From Nocardioides sp. (GTDB lineage: Bacteria; Actinomycetota; Actinomycetes; Propionibacteriales; Nocardioidaceae): a DNA stretch of 64,000 nt. The stretch is taken from contig PBYI01000038.1 of the NCBI GenBank assembly GCA_002729525.1, positions 1 through 64,000 on the forward strand, in the 5' to 3' direction. Below, in pieces: positions 7,825-16,830 of this stretch; the stretch's first letter is position 1, and each line of letters opens with the position of its first letter. The notes under the pieces were generated by a model. It ran no database searches and was not told where the DNA came from. It was given only the letters and a program-made list of their open reading frames with translations. A program made the position numbers and the translations under genes.

Positions 7825-9933
7825 GTGACGACGTCCACCCTGGACCGACCGCCCGCGGGCGGCGAGTCGGGCGACGGCGCCTCCGCGCCCCCGACCAAGG
7901 TCGAGACCGAGCGCGCGCAGGTCACCCGGTCGGAGTACCGCCCCGACATCGACGGCATCCGCGGCGCCGCGGCGATCATGGTCATGGGCTTCCACGCCCA
8001 GGTGCCGGGCTTCGAGGGCGCCTACATCGGCCTCGACCTCTTCTTCGTCGTCTCCGGCTACGTCATCACCGGCCTGCTGATGTACGAGTTCCAGAAGACC
8101 GGGACGATCCGGTGGGGCGCGTTCTACGCGCGCCGTGCGCGCCGCCTCATCCCGGCCAAGGCCACGATGCTCATCGGCGTCCTGGTGCTGAGCTACCTGA
8201 TCGCCACACCGACCGGCGCGCAGCAGCAGACCGCGAAGTCGGCGATGGCGGCCGCGGGGTTCGTCTCCAACATCTTCTTCTGGCAGGCCGACGACGTCGA
8301 CTACTTCGGCCACGAGCCCGGCACGGGCGTGCTGCTGCACACCTGGTCGCTGTCGGTGGAGGAGCAGTTCTACATAGCCCTCCCACTGGCGATCTTCCTG
8401 GCCTGGCTGCTGGCCAAGGCGTTGCGCGTGCCCGTCATGCGCACCCTGCTCTTCACCACCGTCGCGCTCGGCACGGCCTCGGCCTGGCTGGCGATCGTCT
8501 GGGCCGACACCAACCCGGACGCCGCCTACTACCTGCCGATCACCCGCGCCTTCGAGTTCCTGATCGGCGTCGCGCTGGCCCTGGTCGTGCGCAAGATCCG
8601 CCTCGCCCAGGACGTCCGCGAGGTGATGGGCCTGGCCGGCGCCGCGCTCATCGCCTTCGTCATCTGGAAGCCGATGCCGGTCGACGGCTACCCGAGCTAC
8701 TGGGCGCTGATCCCCTGCGGCGCGGCGCTGCTGCTGGTGTGGGCCGGCGTGGGCGGCCCGACCGCGATGACCCGCTTCCTGTCCATGCGCTGGCTGGTCT
8801 GGCTCGGCCTGATCTCCTACGGCTGGTACCTCTGGCACTGGCCGCTGCTGGTGCTCGGCGAGTCGCTCAACCTCACCACCCCGCCGCTGTGGGCGCGCGT
8901 GGGGCTCGTCATGGTCGCGCTCGGCATCGCCTACCTCAGCTACCGCTTCATCGAGGGCCTCTTCTACAAGCGCTCCGGCAGCGTCCGCAAGGGCCGCACC
9001 TGGGGTGCCCAACGCGTCATCATCAGCGGCGTGCTGGCGATGTCGTCGGTCGCCGGCCTCGCCTCCGGCGCCGTCGCGCTGGCCGACGACCAGGCCGACA
9101 GCCCGCACTGGGAGGCCGTCAACGACCAGCTCAACGACGTGCCCGCGATGCCGTCGGAGTGCCTGGGCGACAGCTACATCCCCGACACCCCGCAGAAGTG
9201 CTTCCTCGTGCCGTTCGAGAAGGACCGGCCGACGGTGGTGCTGTGGGGCGACTCCCACGCGTGGATGTACATCCCCGCGATCCAGGCCGCCGCGCGCAAG
9301 AAGGACGTCAACCTCGTCGCGTTCGTGATGGGGGCCTGCCCGCCGTTCGTGCCGCCGGAGGACGAGGGCATCGCCTGCGCCCGGTCCAACCGGCAGGCCC
9401 TCTCCTTCGTCGAGCGGTACGCCGACCGCAAGGAGGGCATCCGCGTCATCGCCAGCGCGAGCTGGCAGACCTACCTCAGCGGCGAGGCCGACAGCGGCCT
9501 CGCCGAGCGGGTCCCCGCGGCTGCCAACCAGACCTACGTCTCGCAGATCTCGGAGATGTTCAACGCCGGGGCCACCCCGCTGTTCGACTACCTCAAGACC
9601 CTCGACGTCGCCGTCGACGTGGTCGGCCCCACGCCGATCATCCCGCGCAACGCCCCGCTCTGCGAGGCCCGCGTGCGGCCGTTCTCCTGCGACGTCGCCC
9701 GCGACGTGGCGATCGCCGACGAGGACGAGAACATCGCCTGGATCAAGCAGCAGATGCGCGGTCTGCCGCGGGGCTCGCGCTACATCGACGCCGCGAAGGC
9801 GCTGTGCGACGACGACGTCTGCTTCGCCGAGCGCGACGGCGTCGTGCAGTACTTCGACGACAACCACCTCAGCGCCAAGCTGTCGCGACGGCTCAAGCGC
9901 TTCTTCGCGCCGAGCATCCGGGCGGTCGGCTGA
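7825..9933 (+). CDS. OafA-type membrane acyltransferase with C-terminal SGNH domain
   Basis: Counting from GTG 7825 the product has 702 residues. Residues about 35-400 are an acyltransferase-3 domain with about ten membrane segments. It holds His57 in MVMGFHAQ and the family motif SVEEQFYI. After one more membrane span, an extracytoplasmic SGNH hydrolase-like domain follows (about 430-700) with Ser477 in WGDSHAW and the Asp679/His681 pair in DDNHLS. Proteins with this fusion O-acetylate cell-surface polysaccharides, the SGNH domain passing the acyl group on. An in-frame extension to 7705 lacks membrane or family features, and a GA-rich ribosome site precedes 7825. It is followed at once by a lytic transglycosylase frame. 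Confidence 0.88.
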   Translation: MTTSTLDRPPAGGESGDGASAPPTKVETERAQVTRSEYRPDIDGIRGAAAIMVMGFHAQVPGFEGAYIGLDLFFVVSGYVITGLLMYEFQKTGTIRWGAFYARRARRLIPAKATMLIGVLVLSYLIATPTGAQQQTAKSAMAAAGFVSNIFFWQADDVDYFGHEPGTGVLLHTWSLSVEEQFYIALPLAIFLAWLLAKALRVPVMRTLLFTTVALGTASAWLAIVWADTNPDAAYYLPITRAFEFLIGVALALVVRKIRLAQDVREVMGLAGAALIAFVIWKPMPVDGYPSYWALIPCGAALLLVWAGVGGPTAMTRFLSMRWLVWLGLISYGWYLWHWPLLVLGESLNLTTPPLWARVGLVMVALGIAYLSYRFIEGLFYKRSGSVRKGRTWGAQRVIISGVLAMSSVAGLASGAVALADDQADSPHWEAVNDQLNDVPAMPSECLGDSYIPDTPQKCFLVPFEKDRPTVVLWGDSHAWMYIPAIQAAARKKDVNLVAFVMGACPPFVPPEDEGIACARSNRQALSFVERYADRKEGIRVIASASWQTYLSGEADSGLAERVPAAANQTYVSQISEMFNAGATPLFDYLKTLDVAVDVVGPTPIIPRNAPLCEARVRPFSCDVARDVAIADEDENIAWIKQQMRGLPRGSRYIDAAKALCDDDVCFAERDGVVQYFDDNHLSAKLSRRLKRFFAPSIRAVG

Positions 9934-10670
9934 TCGCAGGGACGCTCCCGCGGGTCACCGGTGCCGGGCTCGCGTTCCTCGTCCTGCTCGCCGGCTCCGC
10001 CTGGCTGCTCCGCGGCAGCTGGCCGGGCGGCGAGGAGGTCCTCGACCTGACCCCGGGCGCCGCGCCGCGCGGCAGCGCGGTCGCCACCGGGGCCGACCCG
10101 CTCGAGCCCGGACGGCGGTGGGTGTCGGAGACCGCGACCGCGACCGGCGTGCCGGCGGTGGCGCTGGCGGCGTACGCCCGGGCGCAGCTGCGGGTGCGCG
10201 CCGACGACCCCGGCTGCCACCTCGGGTGGACGACGCTCGCCGGCATCGGCCGGGTCGAGTCGCACCACGGCACGCTCGGCGGTCGCACGCTGGGGATCGA
10301 CGGGGTGCCGTCGCCGCCGGTGGTGGGGCCGGCGCTGGACGGACGCCCGGGGTTCCGCGCGATCCGGTCGACGCCGGGCTCGACGCGGTGGCACGGCGAC
10401 CCGACCTGGGAGCACGCCGTCGGGCCGATGCAGTTCCTCCCCGAGACCTGGGAGCGGTACGCCGCCGACGGTGACGGCGACGGCGTCGAGGACCCGCACG
10501 ACCTCGACGACGCCGCGTTGGCCGCGGCCGCGTACCTCTGCGACGGCGGTGCCGACCTGGCGACCGGACCGGGCTGGACGGCCGCCGTGCTGCGCTACAA
10601 CGCCAGTCGTGACTACGTCCGCGACGTGCTGGCGGAGGCGACGACGTACGCCTCGGCTACCGGCGGGTAG
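9930..10670 (+). CDS. Membrane-anchored lytic transglycosylase (MltB/SLT_2-like), start codon unclear
   Basis: The frame encodes an N-terminal membrane anchor (AGLAFLVLLAGSAWLLRG), then a lytic transglycosylase domain. It holds the catalytic Glu in GIGRVESHHG (residue 110 counted from 9930), AVGPMQFLPETW, and a late AAVLRYNASRDYV segment. Such enzymes cleave murein between MurNAc and GlcNAc. No ATG, GTG or TTG lies in frame between the end of the acyltransferase gene and the anchor. The best candidate is CTG 9930, which overlaps the preceding TGA as CTGA. GTG 10122 is the next canonical start but would remove the anchor. Close coupling to the acyltransferase gene suggests a shared role in envelope modification. 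Confidence 0.72.
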   Translation: MIAGTLPRVTGAGLAFLVLLAGSAWLLRGSWPGGEEVLDLTPGAAPRGSAVATGADPLEPGRRWVSETATATGVPAVALAAYARAQLRVRADDPGCHLGWTTLAGIGRVESHHGTLGGRTLGIDGVPSPPVVGPALDGRPGFRAIRSTPGSTRWHGDPTWEHAVGPMQFLPETWERYAADGDGDGVEDPHDLDDAALAAAAYLCDGGADLATGPGWTAAVLRYNASRDYVRDVLAEATTYASATGG

Positions 10671-10749
10671 GACGTGCGTCCGCACGGTCGGGTGGAGTTG
10701 TGCGCGATCCGGTGACGGACCGCCGAAGTCGTGTGACCATACGAGCACC

Positions 10750-11784
10750 ATGAATGCTCCCTCCCCCCAGCGCCGGGTCGCTCACGCCCTCGGGCGAGCG
10801 GTCGCGGCCCTCGTCGCCCTCGTCCTGGCCGCCACCCTGATGGCTGCCGCCGCGTCCCCCGCCGCGGCCAAGTCCCCCGCGCAGGACTTCCCGCCGATGC
10901 CGCGCAAGTGCGCGACCAAGGCGGAGAAGATCCCGCAGTCGCCGGTGGTCTGCTACCTCAACAAGTTCAAGAAGGCCCGCGCCACGGTCGTCCTCTGGGG
11001 CGACTCGCACGCCTGGATGATGATCCCGGCGGTGCGCAAGGCCGCGAAGAACAAGAACGTCAACGTCGTCGCCACCGTCATGGGCGGCTGCCCGCCGATG
11101 GACAACAAGGTCTCGGCGAACGACCAGGTGCCGGCGTGCTTCCGCAGCAACGCCATGGCGCTGGACCTGATCCAGGACATCAAGCAGCGCGACCGGAGCG
11201 TGCGGGTGATCCTCGGCGGCTCGTGGGAGCGCTACCTCACCGCGGTCGCGCAGAACGACCAGTCCTACACCGGCCAGATGGGTCGGGAGATGAAGAAGGC
11301 CTTCCCGCGCCTCATCGCCACGCTCGCCAAGCGCGGCATCGCCACCGACGTCATCGGCCAGGCCGCGACCGTCCCGGCGAAGGTGAAGAAGTGCAAGAAG
11401 AGCATGGACCCCTACGCCTGCTCGGTGCCGCGCTCCAAGGCGCTCAAGCGCGAGAAGCAGACCCGCCAGTGGCTGGTGAAGAAGACCAGGCGCCTCGCCG
11501 GCAACCGCAAGCCGATCGACGTGAACTCCAAGTTCTGCACGAAGAAGGTCTGCTACGGCAAGAAGCAGGGCACCTGGACCTGGTTCGACGACCTGCACCT
11601 CTCGGCCACCCGCACCCGCTCGCTGGCCGGTCTCGTCAAGCCGTCGGTCGTCAAGGCGATCGAGGCCAACAAGCCGGCAGCCTCCGAGCCCGACGCCCCG
11701 ACCGACACGAACACCGACACCGGCACCGGTGGGGGCGACTCGGGCGGCGGCTGCTCGATCCCGATCCTGTGCGCGCTCGGCTGA
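10750..11784 (+). CDS. Secreted stand-alone SGNH-domain protein
   Basis: The 344-residue product starts with a signal peptide (about residues 1-37, ending SPAAA). It consists of one SGNH domain with VVLWGDSHAWM (Asp85, Ser86, His87) and WFDDLHLS (Asp281, His283). It matches the C-terminal half of the acyltransferase encoded 800 bp upstream almost motif for motif (VVLWGDSHAWM, a MGGCPP or MGACPP block, paired cysteines), so the two are paralogous. The domain is Lys-rich and ends in a Thr/Asp/Gly linker and a CSIPILCALG tail with two cysteines. Free SGNH domains may act as acyl-transfer partners or esterases on surface glycans. Position 10738-10743 (CATACG) is a possible leaderless -10 box. Confidence 0.8.
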   Translation: MNAPSPQRRVAHALGRAVAALVALVLAATLMAAAASPAAAKSPAQDFPPMPRKCATKAEKIPQSPVVCYLNKFKKARATVVLWGDSHAWMMIPAVRKAAKNKNVNVVATVMGGCPPMDNKVSANDQVPACFRSNAMALDLIQDIKQRDRSVRVILGGSWERYLTAVAQNDQSYTGQMGREMKKAFPRLIATLAKRGIATDVIGQAATVPAKVKKCKKSMDPYACSVPRSKALKREKQTRQWLVKKTRRLAGNRKPIDVNSKFCTKKVCYGKKQGTWTWFDDLHLSATRTRSLAGLVKPSVVKAIEANKPAASEPDAPTDTNTDTGTGGGDSGGGCSIPILCALG

Positions 11785-11808
11785 CGCCGGTTCGCTGACG
11801 TCGTACGA

Positions 11809-11844
11809 CACCGGCCCGGACCCCACGCGGGGTCCGGGCCGGTG
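11809..11844. terminator. Strong bidirectional hairpin terminator
   Basis: A perfect 16-bp stem (11809-11824 with 11829-11844) closes a 4-nt loop between two convergent genes. It is very GC-rich and lacks a T-tract, as is usual for terminators in such genomes. Confidence 0.7.
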
Positions 11845-11885
11845 CGTCGTACGGCGGGTGGGTGCGCGGGCGTGGCTCGTGCGGG

Positions 11886-12782
11886 TCAGACCGTCGCGAG
11901 GTCGAGGTCGGCCGCCAGCGCTGCCCGGCTGCGGCGCTCCTGGCGCACGGCCCAGACGATGCCGGCGACCCACAGCACCGCGATGGCGGCGGCGAGCGAG
12001 GCCACGGTGACGCCCGAGGCTCCCAGCGCCTCGGCGATGGTCTTGGTGTTGGTGAGCACGATCAGCCCGCCCGCGGCGACGCCGAGGACCCGCGCGGCGA
12101 GGTGGCGCACCAGCCAGGCGGCGAAGGGCGCGGCGATCACGCCACCGGCCAGGAGCGCGAGGGCGTAGCTCCAGGGGATGTCCTGGCTGCTGAGCGCGAG
12201 CAGGAAGCCCAGCGAGCCGCCGACCGCGACGACGAACTCGCTGGTGTCGATCGAGCCGACGACCTTGCGGGGCTCCAGCCGGCCCGAGGAGAGCAGCGTG
12301 GTGGTGCCGACCGGGCCCCACCCGCCGCCGCCGACGGCGTCGAGCGCGCCGCCGACGACGCCCATCGGCGCGAGCATGGCGACCGACGGGCGCGAGCGGA
12401 ACTGCGGGCGGCGCCCGCCGAGCACCAGGAAGCGCCAGATCACGTAGAGGCCGAGGCCGAGCAGGATGCCCGAGACCCACGGCTTGGCCGACGCGGCGTC
12501 GAGGCTGGCGAGGAACGTGGCGCCGGCGAACGCTCCAACGAAGCCCGGGACGGCCAGGATTCCGACAGTGCGCCAGTCGACGTTGCCGAGCTTGTGGTGC
12601 GAGACGCCGGAGACGAGCGAGGTGCCGATCTCGCTGAAGTGGACCGCGGCGGAGGCGGCGGCCGGAGCGAGGCCGGCGGCGAGGAGGAGCGTCGAGGAGG
12701 TGACGCCGTAGGCCATGCCGAGCGAGCCGTCGACCAGCTGGGCCAGGAGGCCCACGAGGCCGAGGACGAGGAGCTTGCGCAC
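11886..12782 (-). CDS. TauE/SafE-family anion exporter (sulfite exporter type)
   Basis: The 298-residue membrane protein has about eight to nine hydrophobic segments. The N-terminal LAQLVDGSLGMAYGVTSST and SAAVHFSEIGTSLVSGVSHHKLGNVD segments are characteristic of the TauE/SafE (DUF81) family. Members export sulfite, sulfoacetate or related anions, or take up sulfur compounds. No sulfur-metabolism genes are adjacent to narrow the substrate. The start is GTG 12782, with AAAGG as ribosome site. The spacer to the next gene (12783-12965) is divergent and carries AT-richer promoter-like sequence near 12830-12860. Confidence 0.87.
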   Translation of the reverse strand: MRKLLVLGLVGLLAQLVDGSLGMAYGVTSSTLLLAAGLAPAAASAAVHFSEIGTSLVSGVSHHKLGNVDWRTVGILAVPGFVGAFAGATFLASLDAASAKPWVSGILLGLGLYVIWRFLVLGGRRPQFRSRPSVAMLAPMGVVGGALDAVGGGGWGPVGTTTLLSSGRLEPRKVVGSIDTSEFVVAVGGSLGFLLALSSQDIPWSYALALLAGGVIAAPFAAWLVRHLAARVLGVAAGGLIVLTNTKTIAEALGASGVTVASLAAAIAVLWVAGIVWAVRQERRSRAALAADLDLATV

Positions 12783-12824
12783 GAGAGTGCCTTTCGGGGA
12801 GGGAAGGGTGAGGTCCGCTGAATC

Positions 12825-12860
12825 CAGACAAAGCAGAGTGAAACACTAGAGTTAGACGAG
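12825..12860. promoter_or_regulatory. Probable divergent promoter region
   Basis: This stretch is unusually AT-rich for the window. It holds TAGAGT and TTAGAC on the plus strand and CTCTAGTG/TTTCACTC on the minus strand, between the TauE gene (minus) and the PGPGW gene (plus). Exact -10 and -35 boxes cannot be fixed by eye. Confidence 0.35.
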
Positions 12861-12965
12861 AAGCAAGCAGGACGTTGTCGAGCCGCGTGTCGCTTGCGGT
12901 CGTCTGGTGTACTCGGGGCATCGCCACGACGGTGGCGACGACGGACCTCAGGAGGTCGGGACCGG

Positions 12966-13454
12966 GTGAAGGCGGCACGACGGGTGGGCCTGGAGGTCCT
13001 CGGCTGGGGCCTGCTCCTGGTGGGCATCGCGGCGCTCGTGCTGCCCGGACCGGGGCTGATCCTCACCTTCGCCGGTCTCGCGGTGCTCTCGCAGCAGTAC
13101 GAGTGGGCCGAGAAGCGGCTCGACCCGATCAAGTACCGCGCGCTCAAGGGTGCCGCGGAGTCGGTCGAGACCCCCGTGCGGATCGGCGTCTCCCTGCTCG
13201 GCGTCGCGTGGCTGGTCGCCTGCGGGGTCGTCTGGATCGTCTCCCCGCCGGCGCCGGACTGGTGGGGGCTGCCGGACTCGTGGTGGCTGTTCGGGGGAGT
13301 CGGCACGGGCGTCACGCTGCTGGTGTCCGCCGTGATCGCCGCCGGTCTGCTGGTCTGGAGCTACCAGCGCTACCACGGTCGGCCCGAGGAGGTCGACGCG
13401 CTGCGCGAGGAGATCGACCGCGCCGACGCGCGGTTCAAGGACCTCGTCGACTGA
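12966..13454 (+). CDS. PGPGW-domain membrane protein (TIGR02611 type)
   Basis: The 162-residue product starts at GTG 12966, ten nucleotides after GGAGG (12951-12955). Two hydrophobic hairpins are seen; the first contains LPGPGLILTFAGLAVLSQQYEWA, the signature of the small actinobacterial PGPGW family. A charged C-terminal helix follows (RPEEVDALREEIDRADARFKDL). The biochemical role of this family is not known. It is followed by recC with its own promoter, so no link to recombination is implied. Confidence 0.8.
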   Translation: MKAARRVGLEVLGWGLLLVGIAALVLPGPGLILTFAGLAVLSQQYEWAEKRLDPIKYRALKGAAESVETPVRIGVSLLGVAWLVACGVVWIVSPPAPDWWGLPDSWWLFGGVGTGVTLLVSAVIAAGLLVWSYQRYHGRPEEVDALREEIDRADARFKDLVD

Positions 13455-13502
13455 TCTCTGACCAACTCCGACCGACCCAGGACGGTTGTCGGCGCCACGA
13501 CC

Positions 13503-13508
13503 TAGAGT
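13503..13508 (+). promoter_or_regulatory. -10 box TAGAGT of the recCBD operon
   Basis: TAGAGT lies ten nucleotides before the ATG at 13519, so the 5' leader would be only a few bases long and there is no Shine-Dalgarno sequence. Confidence 0.45.
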
Positions 13509-13518
13509 CACCCGCGGC

Positions 13519-16500
13519 ATGACCCTCCACCTCCACCGCGCCCCCCGCACCGACCTGCTCGCCGACGCGCTCGGCGAGCTGCTCGCTGAGCCGCTGGACG
13601 ACCCCTTCGCGTCCGAGCTGGTGCTGGTTCCCGAGGCCGGGGTCGAGCGCTGGCTCTCCCAGCGGCTCTCGCACCGGCTCGGCTCGGCCGACGGTCTCGA
13701 GGACGGCGTGTGCGCCGGTGTCGAGCTGCGCTCGCCCCGCTCGCTGGTGTCCACGCTCACCGGCACCGATCACGACGACCCCTGGTCGCCCGACGCGCTG
13801 GCGTGGGCCGTGCTCGAGGTGCTCGACACCTGCCTCGACGAGCCGTGGGCGGCCACGCTCGCCGCCCACCTCGGTCACGGCCAGGAGGGCGAGGAGGGCG
13901 AGTTCCGCCGGGGACGTCGCTACGGCGTCGCCCGTCGGGTCGCCGGGCTGCTGGCGTCGTACGCCCGTCAGCGGCCCGGGCTGCTCGCCGACTGGGAGAC
14001 GGGCCGGGCGACCGACGGGCTGGGTGACGAGCTCGGAGCCGACCTCGCCTGGCAGCCGCCGCTGTGGCGGGAGGTGCTGGCCCGGGTCGGTGCGCCCTCG
14101 CCGGCGCAGCGGCACGCCGCGACGGTCGCCGCGCTGGAGGCCGGCCCGGTGGCCGACCTGCCGCCCCGGCTGAGCCTCTTCGGGCACACCCGGATGCCGG
14201 TCACCGAGGTCGACCTGCTGCGCGCGCTGGCGACCCACCACGACGTCCACGTCTGGCTGCCGCACCCCAGCGACGTCGCCTGGCAGCGGCTCGCGCCGCA
14301 CGCGGGTGCGGTGCCCCGGCACGACGACGTGTCGCACCGTGACCTCGGGCACCCGCTCACCGCCACCCTCGGGCGCGACCTGCGCGAGCTGGAGCGCACG
14401 CTCCCGCGCGACGGCGTCGTCGACACCTGGCACGGCGACGACCACGGCGCGTCCGGCACGCTGCTCGGCTGGCTCCAGGACGACCTGCGCGCCGACGAGG
14501 TGCGGCCGAGCGGGCGGCGGCTCGCGCCCGACGACCGGGCGGTGCAGGTGCACGCCTGCCACGGCCCGGCCCGTCAGGTCGAGGTGCTGCGCGAGGCGGT
14601 GCTGGGCCTGCTCGCCGACCACCCCGACCTCGAGCCGCGCGACGTGCTGGTGATGTGCCCCGACGTCGAGACCTACGCGCCGCTGGTCACCGCGGCGTTC
14701 GGACTCGGCGAGGTCGTGCCCGACGGCCACCCCGCCCACCGGTTGCGCGTGCAGCTCGCCGACCGCTCGCCCGCGGCGACCAACGACCTGCTCGGCCTGG
14801 CGACCCGGCTGCTCGCCCTCGCCGGCGGCCGGGCTCCGGCCACGGAGGTGCTCGACCTCGCGCACGCCGACCCGGTGCGGCGCCGGTTCGGATTCACCGA
14901 CGACGACCTCGAGACGCTGACGTCGTGGACGGCCGAGTCCGGGGTGCGGTGGGGGCTCGACGTCGCGCACCGGGCGGCGTACGACGTGCCGTTCCTCAAC
15001 AACACCTGGCGCTTCGGGCTCGACCGGGTGCTGGCCGGCGTCGCGCTGTCCGACGACTCGCTGGCCGCCGACGCGATGGGCTGGGTCTGCACCGCGCTGC
15101 CGCTCGACGACGTCGGCAGCAACCACGTCGATCTCGCGGGACGGTTCGCCGAGCTGCTCGACCGGTTCGAGCAGGTCAGCGATGGCCTGACGGGCAGCCG
15201 CACGCTCGCCGCCTGGGTCGCCGCCCTCGTCGACGGAGTGCGGTCGCTGGCCGCGGTGCCGCGCACCGAGGAGTGGCAGCTCGGCCACCTCCAGCGCGAG
15301 CTCGGGCGCGCGCTCGAGCAGGCCGGACCGCGCGGTGAGACCGTGCTGCGACTGCCCGACGTCCGTGCGCTCCTGGAGGGCCGGCTGGCGGGTCGGCCGA
15401 CCCGCACCAGCTTCCGCACCGGCACCCTCACCGTCTGCACGATGGTGCCGATGCGATCCGTGCCGCACCGGGTCGTGTGCCTGGTCGGGCTCGACGACGG
15501 CGTCTTCCCGCGGCAGGGCGTCGTCGACGGCGACGACGTGCTCGCCCGCACCCCGCTCACCGGGGAGCGTGACGTCCGCTCGGAGGACCGCCAGCTCCTG
15601 CTCGACGCGGTCGGCGCCGCCACCGAGCACCTCGTCGTCACCTACACCGGCGCCGACGAGCACACCAACGCCGAGCGGCCCCCCGCCGTCCCGCTGGGCG
15701 AGCTGCTCGACGCGCTCGACCGCACCACCGAGGAGCCCGTGCGCGACCGCGTCGTCGTACGCCACCCGCTCCAGGCGTTCGACCCCCGCAACCTCGTGCC
15801 CGGCGGGCTCGGTGCGCCCGCGGGAGAGCCGTTCACCTTCGACCCCGCTGCCCACCACGCCGCCCGGGCGGTGCTCCAGGACCGGCCGGTGCGGCCCGGT
15901 CTCCTCGACGCGCCGCTGCCGCCGCCCCCACCCGACGACGTGGCACTGGAGGACCTCGTCGCGTTCTACCGCGACCCGGTCAAGGGCTTCTTCCGTGGCC
16001 TCGACGTCAGCCTTCCCTGGGACGCCGACGGCGTCGACGACGCGATGCCGGTCGAGATCGACGCCCTGGAGGAGTGGGGCGTCGGCGACCGGATGCTGCG
16101 CGACATGCTGCGCGGGGTCCATCCCGACATCGCGCGCCAGGCCGAGTGGCGCCGGGGCGCGCTGCCGCCGGGTCGGCTCGGGTGGCGCATCTCCGGCGAC
16201 GTGCGTGGGCGCGCGATGAACCTCGCCGTCGCTGCGCTCACCCACCGCCAGGTCGAGCCGCGCGCCGTCGACGTCGACGTGCGGCTCCCGGGCGGGCGTC
16301 GGGTCACCGGCACCGTCGGCCCGGTCTACGGCGACCGGCTGGTCTCGGTCGGCTACTCCAACCTCGCCGGCAAGCAGGTGCTGGAGTCGTGGATCCGACT
16401 GCTCGCGCTGGCCGCGCACGACGACGACCACCACTGGACGGCGCTGTCGGTCGGGCGACGCCCGCGCAGCACCCAGGCCGGCCAGCGGCTGCTGGCTGTC

Positions 16501-16830
16501 GGCGGCGACGGTCCGGTCGAGGCGCTCGCCGACCTCGTCGCGCTCTACGACGTCGGCCGCACCGCACCGCTGCCGTTCCCGATGAAGACCTCCTGGGCGT
16601 GGGCGACCGCCCGGCACAGCGGCGACGACGCGCGCGAGCAGGCGTCGCGGAAGTGGAAGTCGGGCCGCTACCCGGGCGAGGACAGCGACGCCGCGCACGT
16701 GCGGGTCTGGGGGCCGTGGGCGCCGCTCGAGACGCTGCTGGAGCCCGGTGTGCTCGGCCCCGACCACACCCTGCCCGCGCTCAGCGAGCGGATCTGGGCG
16801 CCGGTGCTGCGCAGCGAGGTGTCCCTGTGA
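13519..16830 (+). CDS. recC: RecBCD enzyme subunit RecC (exodeoxyribonuclease V gamma)
   Basis: From ATG 13519 the product has 1103 residues, normal for RecC. The N-terminus (SELVLVPEAGVERWLSQRL) and the VCLVGLDDGVFPR block near residue 655 are hallmarks of the inactive helicase fold of RecC, which splits the DNA strands and recognises recombination hotspots. It works with RecB and RecD to process double-strand breaks for RecA. The gene overlaps recB by 1 bp (TGATG) and begins a three-gene operon. A TTG 11 codons upstream is in frame but lies before the promoter box and is not used here. Confidence 0.93.
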   Translation: MTLHLHRAPRTDLLADALGELLAEPLDDPFASELVLVPEAGVERWLSQRLSHRLGSADGLEDGVCAGVELRSPRSLVSTLTGTDHDDPWSPDALAWAVLEVLDTCLDEPWAATLAAHLGHGQEGEEGEFRRGRRYGVARRVAGLLASYARQRPGLLADWETGRATDGLGDELGADLAWQPPLWREVLARVGAPSPAQRHAATVAALEAGPVADLPPRLSLFGHTRMPVTEVDLLRALATHHDVHVWLPHPSDVAWQRLAPHAGAVPRHDDVSHRDLGHPLTATLGRDLRELERTLPRDGVVDTWHGDDHGASGTLLGWLQDDLRADEVRPSGRRLAPDDRAVQVHACHGPARQVEVLREAVLGLLADHPDLEPRDVLVMCPDVETYAPLVTAAFGLGEVVPDGHPAHRLRVQLADRSPAATNDLLGLATRLLALAGGRAPATEVLDLAHADPVRRRFGFTDDDLETLTSWTAESGVRWGLDVAHRAAYDVPFLNNTWRFGLDRVLAGVALSDDSLAADAMGWVCTALPLDDVGSNHVDLAGRFAELLDRFEQVSDGLTGSRTLAAWVAALVDGVRSLAAVPRTEEWQLGHLQRELGRALEQAGPRGETVLRLPDVRALLEGRLAGRPTRTSFRTGTLTVCTMVPMRSVPHRVVCLVGLDDGVFPRQGVVDGDDVLARTPLTGERDVRSEDRQLLLDAVGAATEHLVVTYTGADEHTNAERPPAVPLGELLDALDRTTEEPVRDRVVVRHPLQAFDPRNLVPGGLGAPAGEPFTFDPAAHHAARAVLQDRPVRPGLLDAPLPPPPPDDVALEDLVAFYRDPVKGFFRGLDVSLPWDADGVDDAMPVEIDALEEWGVGDRMLRDMLRGVHPDIARQAEWRRGALPPGRLGWRISGDVRGRAMNLAVAALTHRQVEPRAVDVDVRLPGGRRVTGTVGPVYGDRLVSVGYSNLAGKQVLESWIRLLALAAHDDDHHWTALSVGRRPRSTQAGQRLLAVGGDGPVEALADLVALYDVGRTAPLPFPMKTSWAWATARHSGDDAREQASRKWKSGRYPGEDSDAAHVRVWGPWAPLETLLEPGVLGPDHTLPALSERIWAPVLRSEVSL

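Noticed and set aside
9900..9960. Stop-codon readthrough joining the acyltransferase to the lytic transglycosylase
   Set aside because: The two frames differ by one base, so simple readthrough cannot join them. Only a frameshift or a separate start is possible, and the latter is simpler.
13435..16767. Very long minus-strand open frame (over 1000 codons) opposite recC
   Set aside because: High GC content removes stop codons from shadow frames. Its translation is low-complexity Arg/Gly/Val/Ala/Pro with no family similarity, while the plus strand carries a complete RecC.
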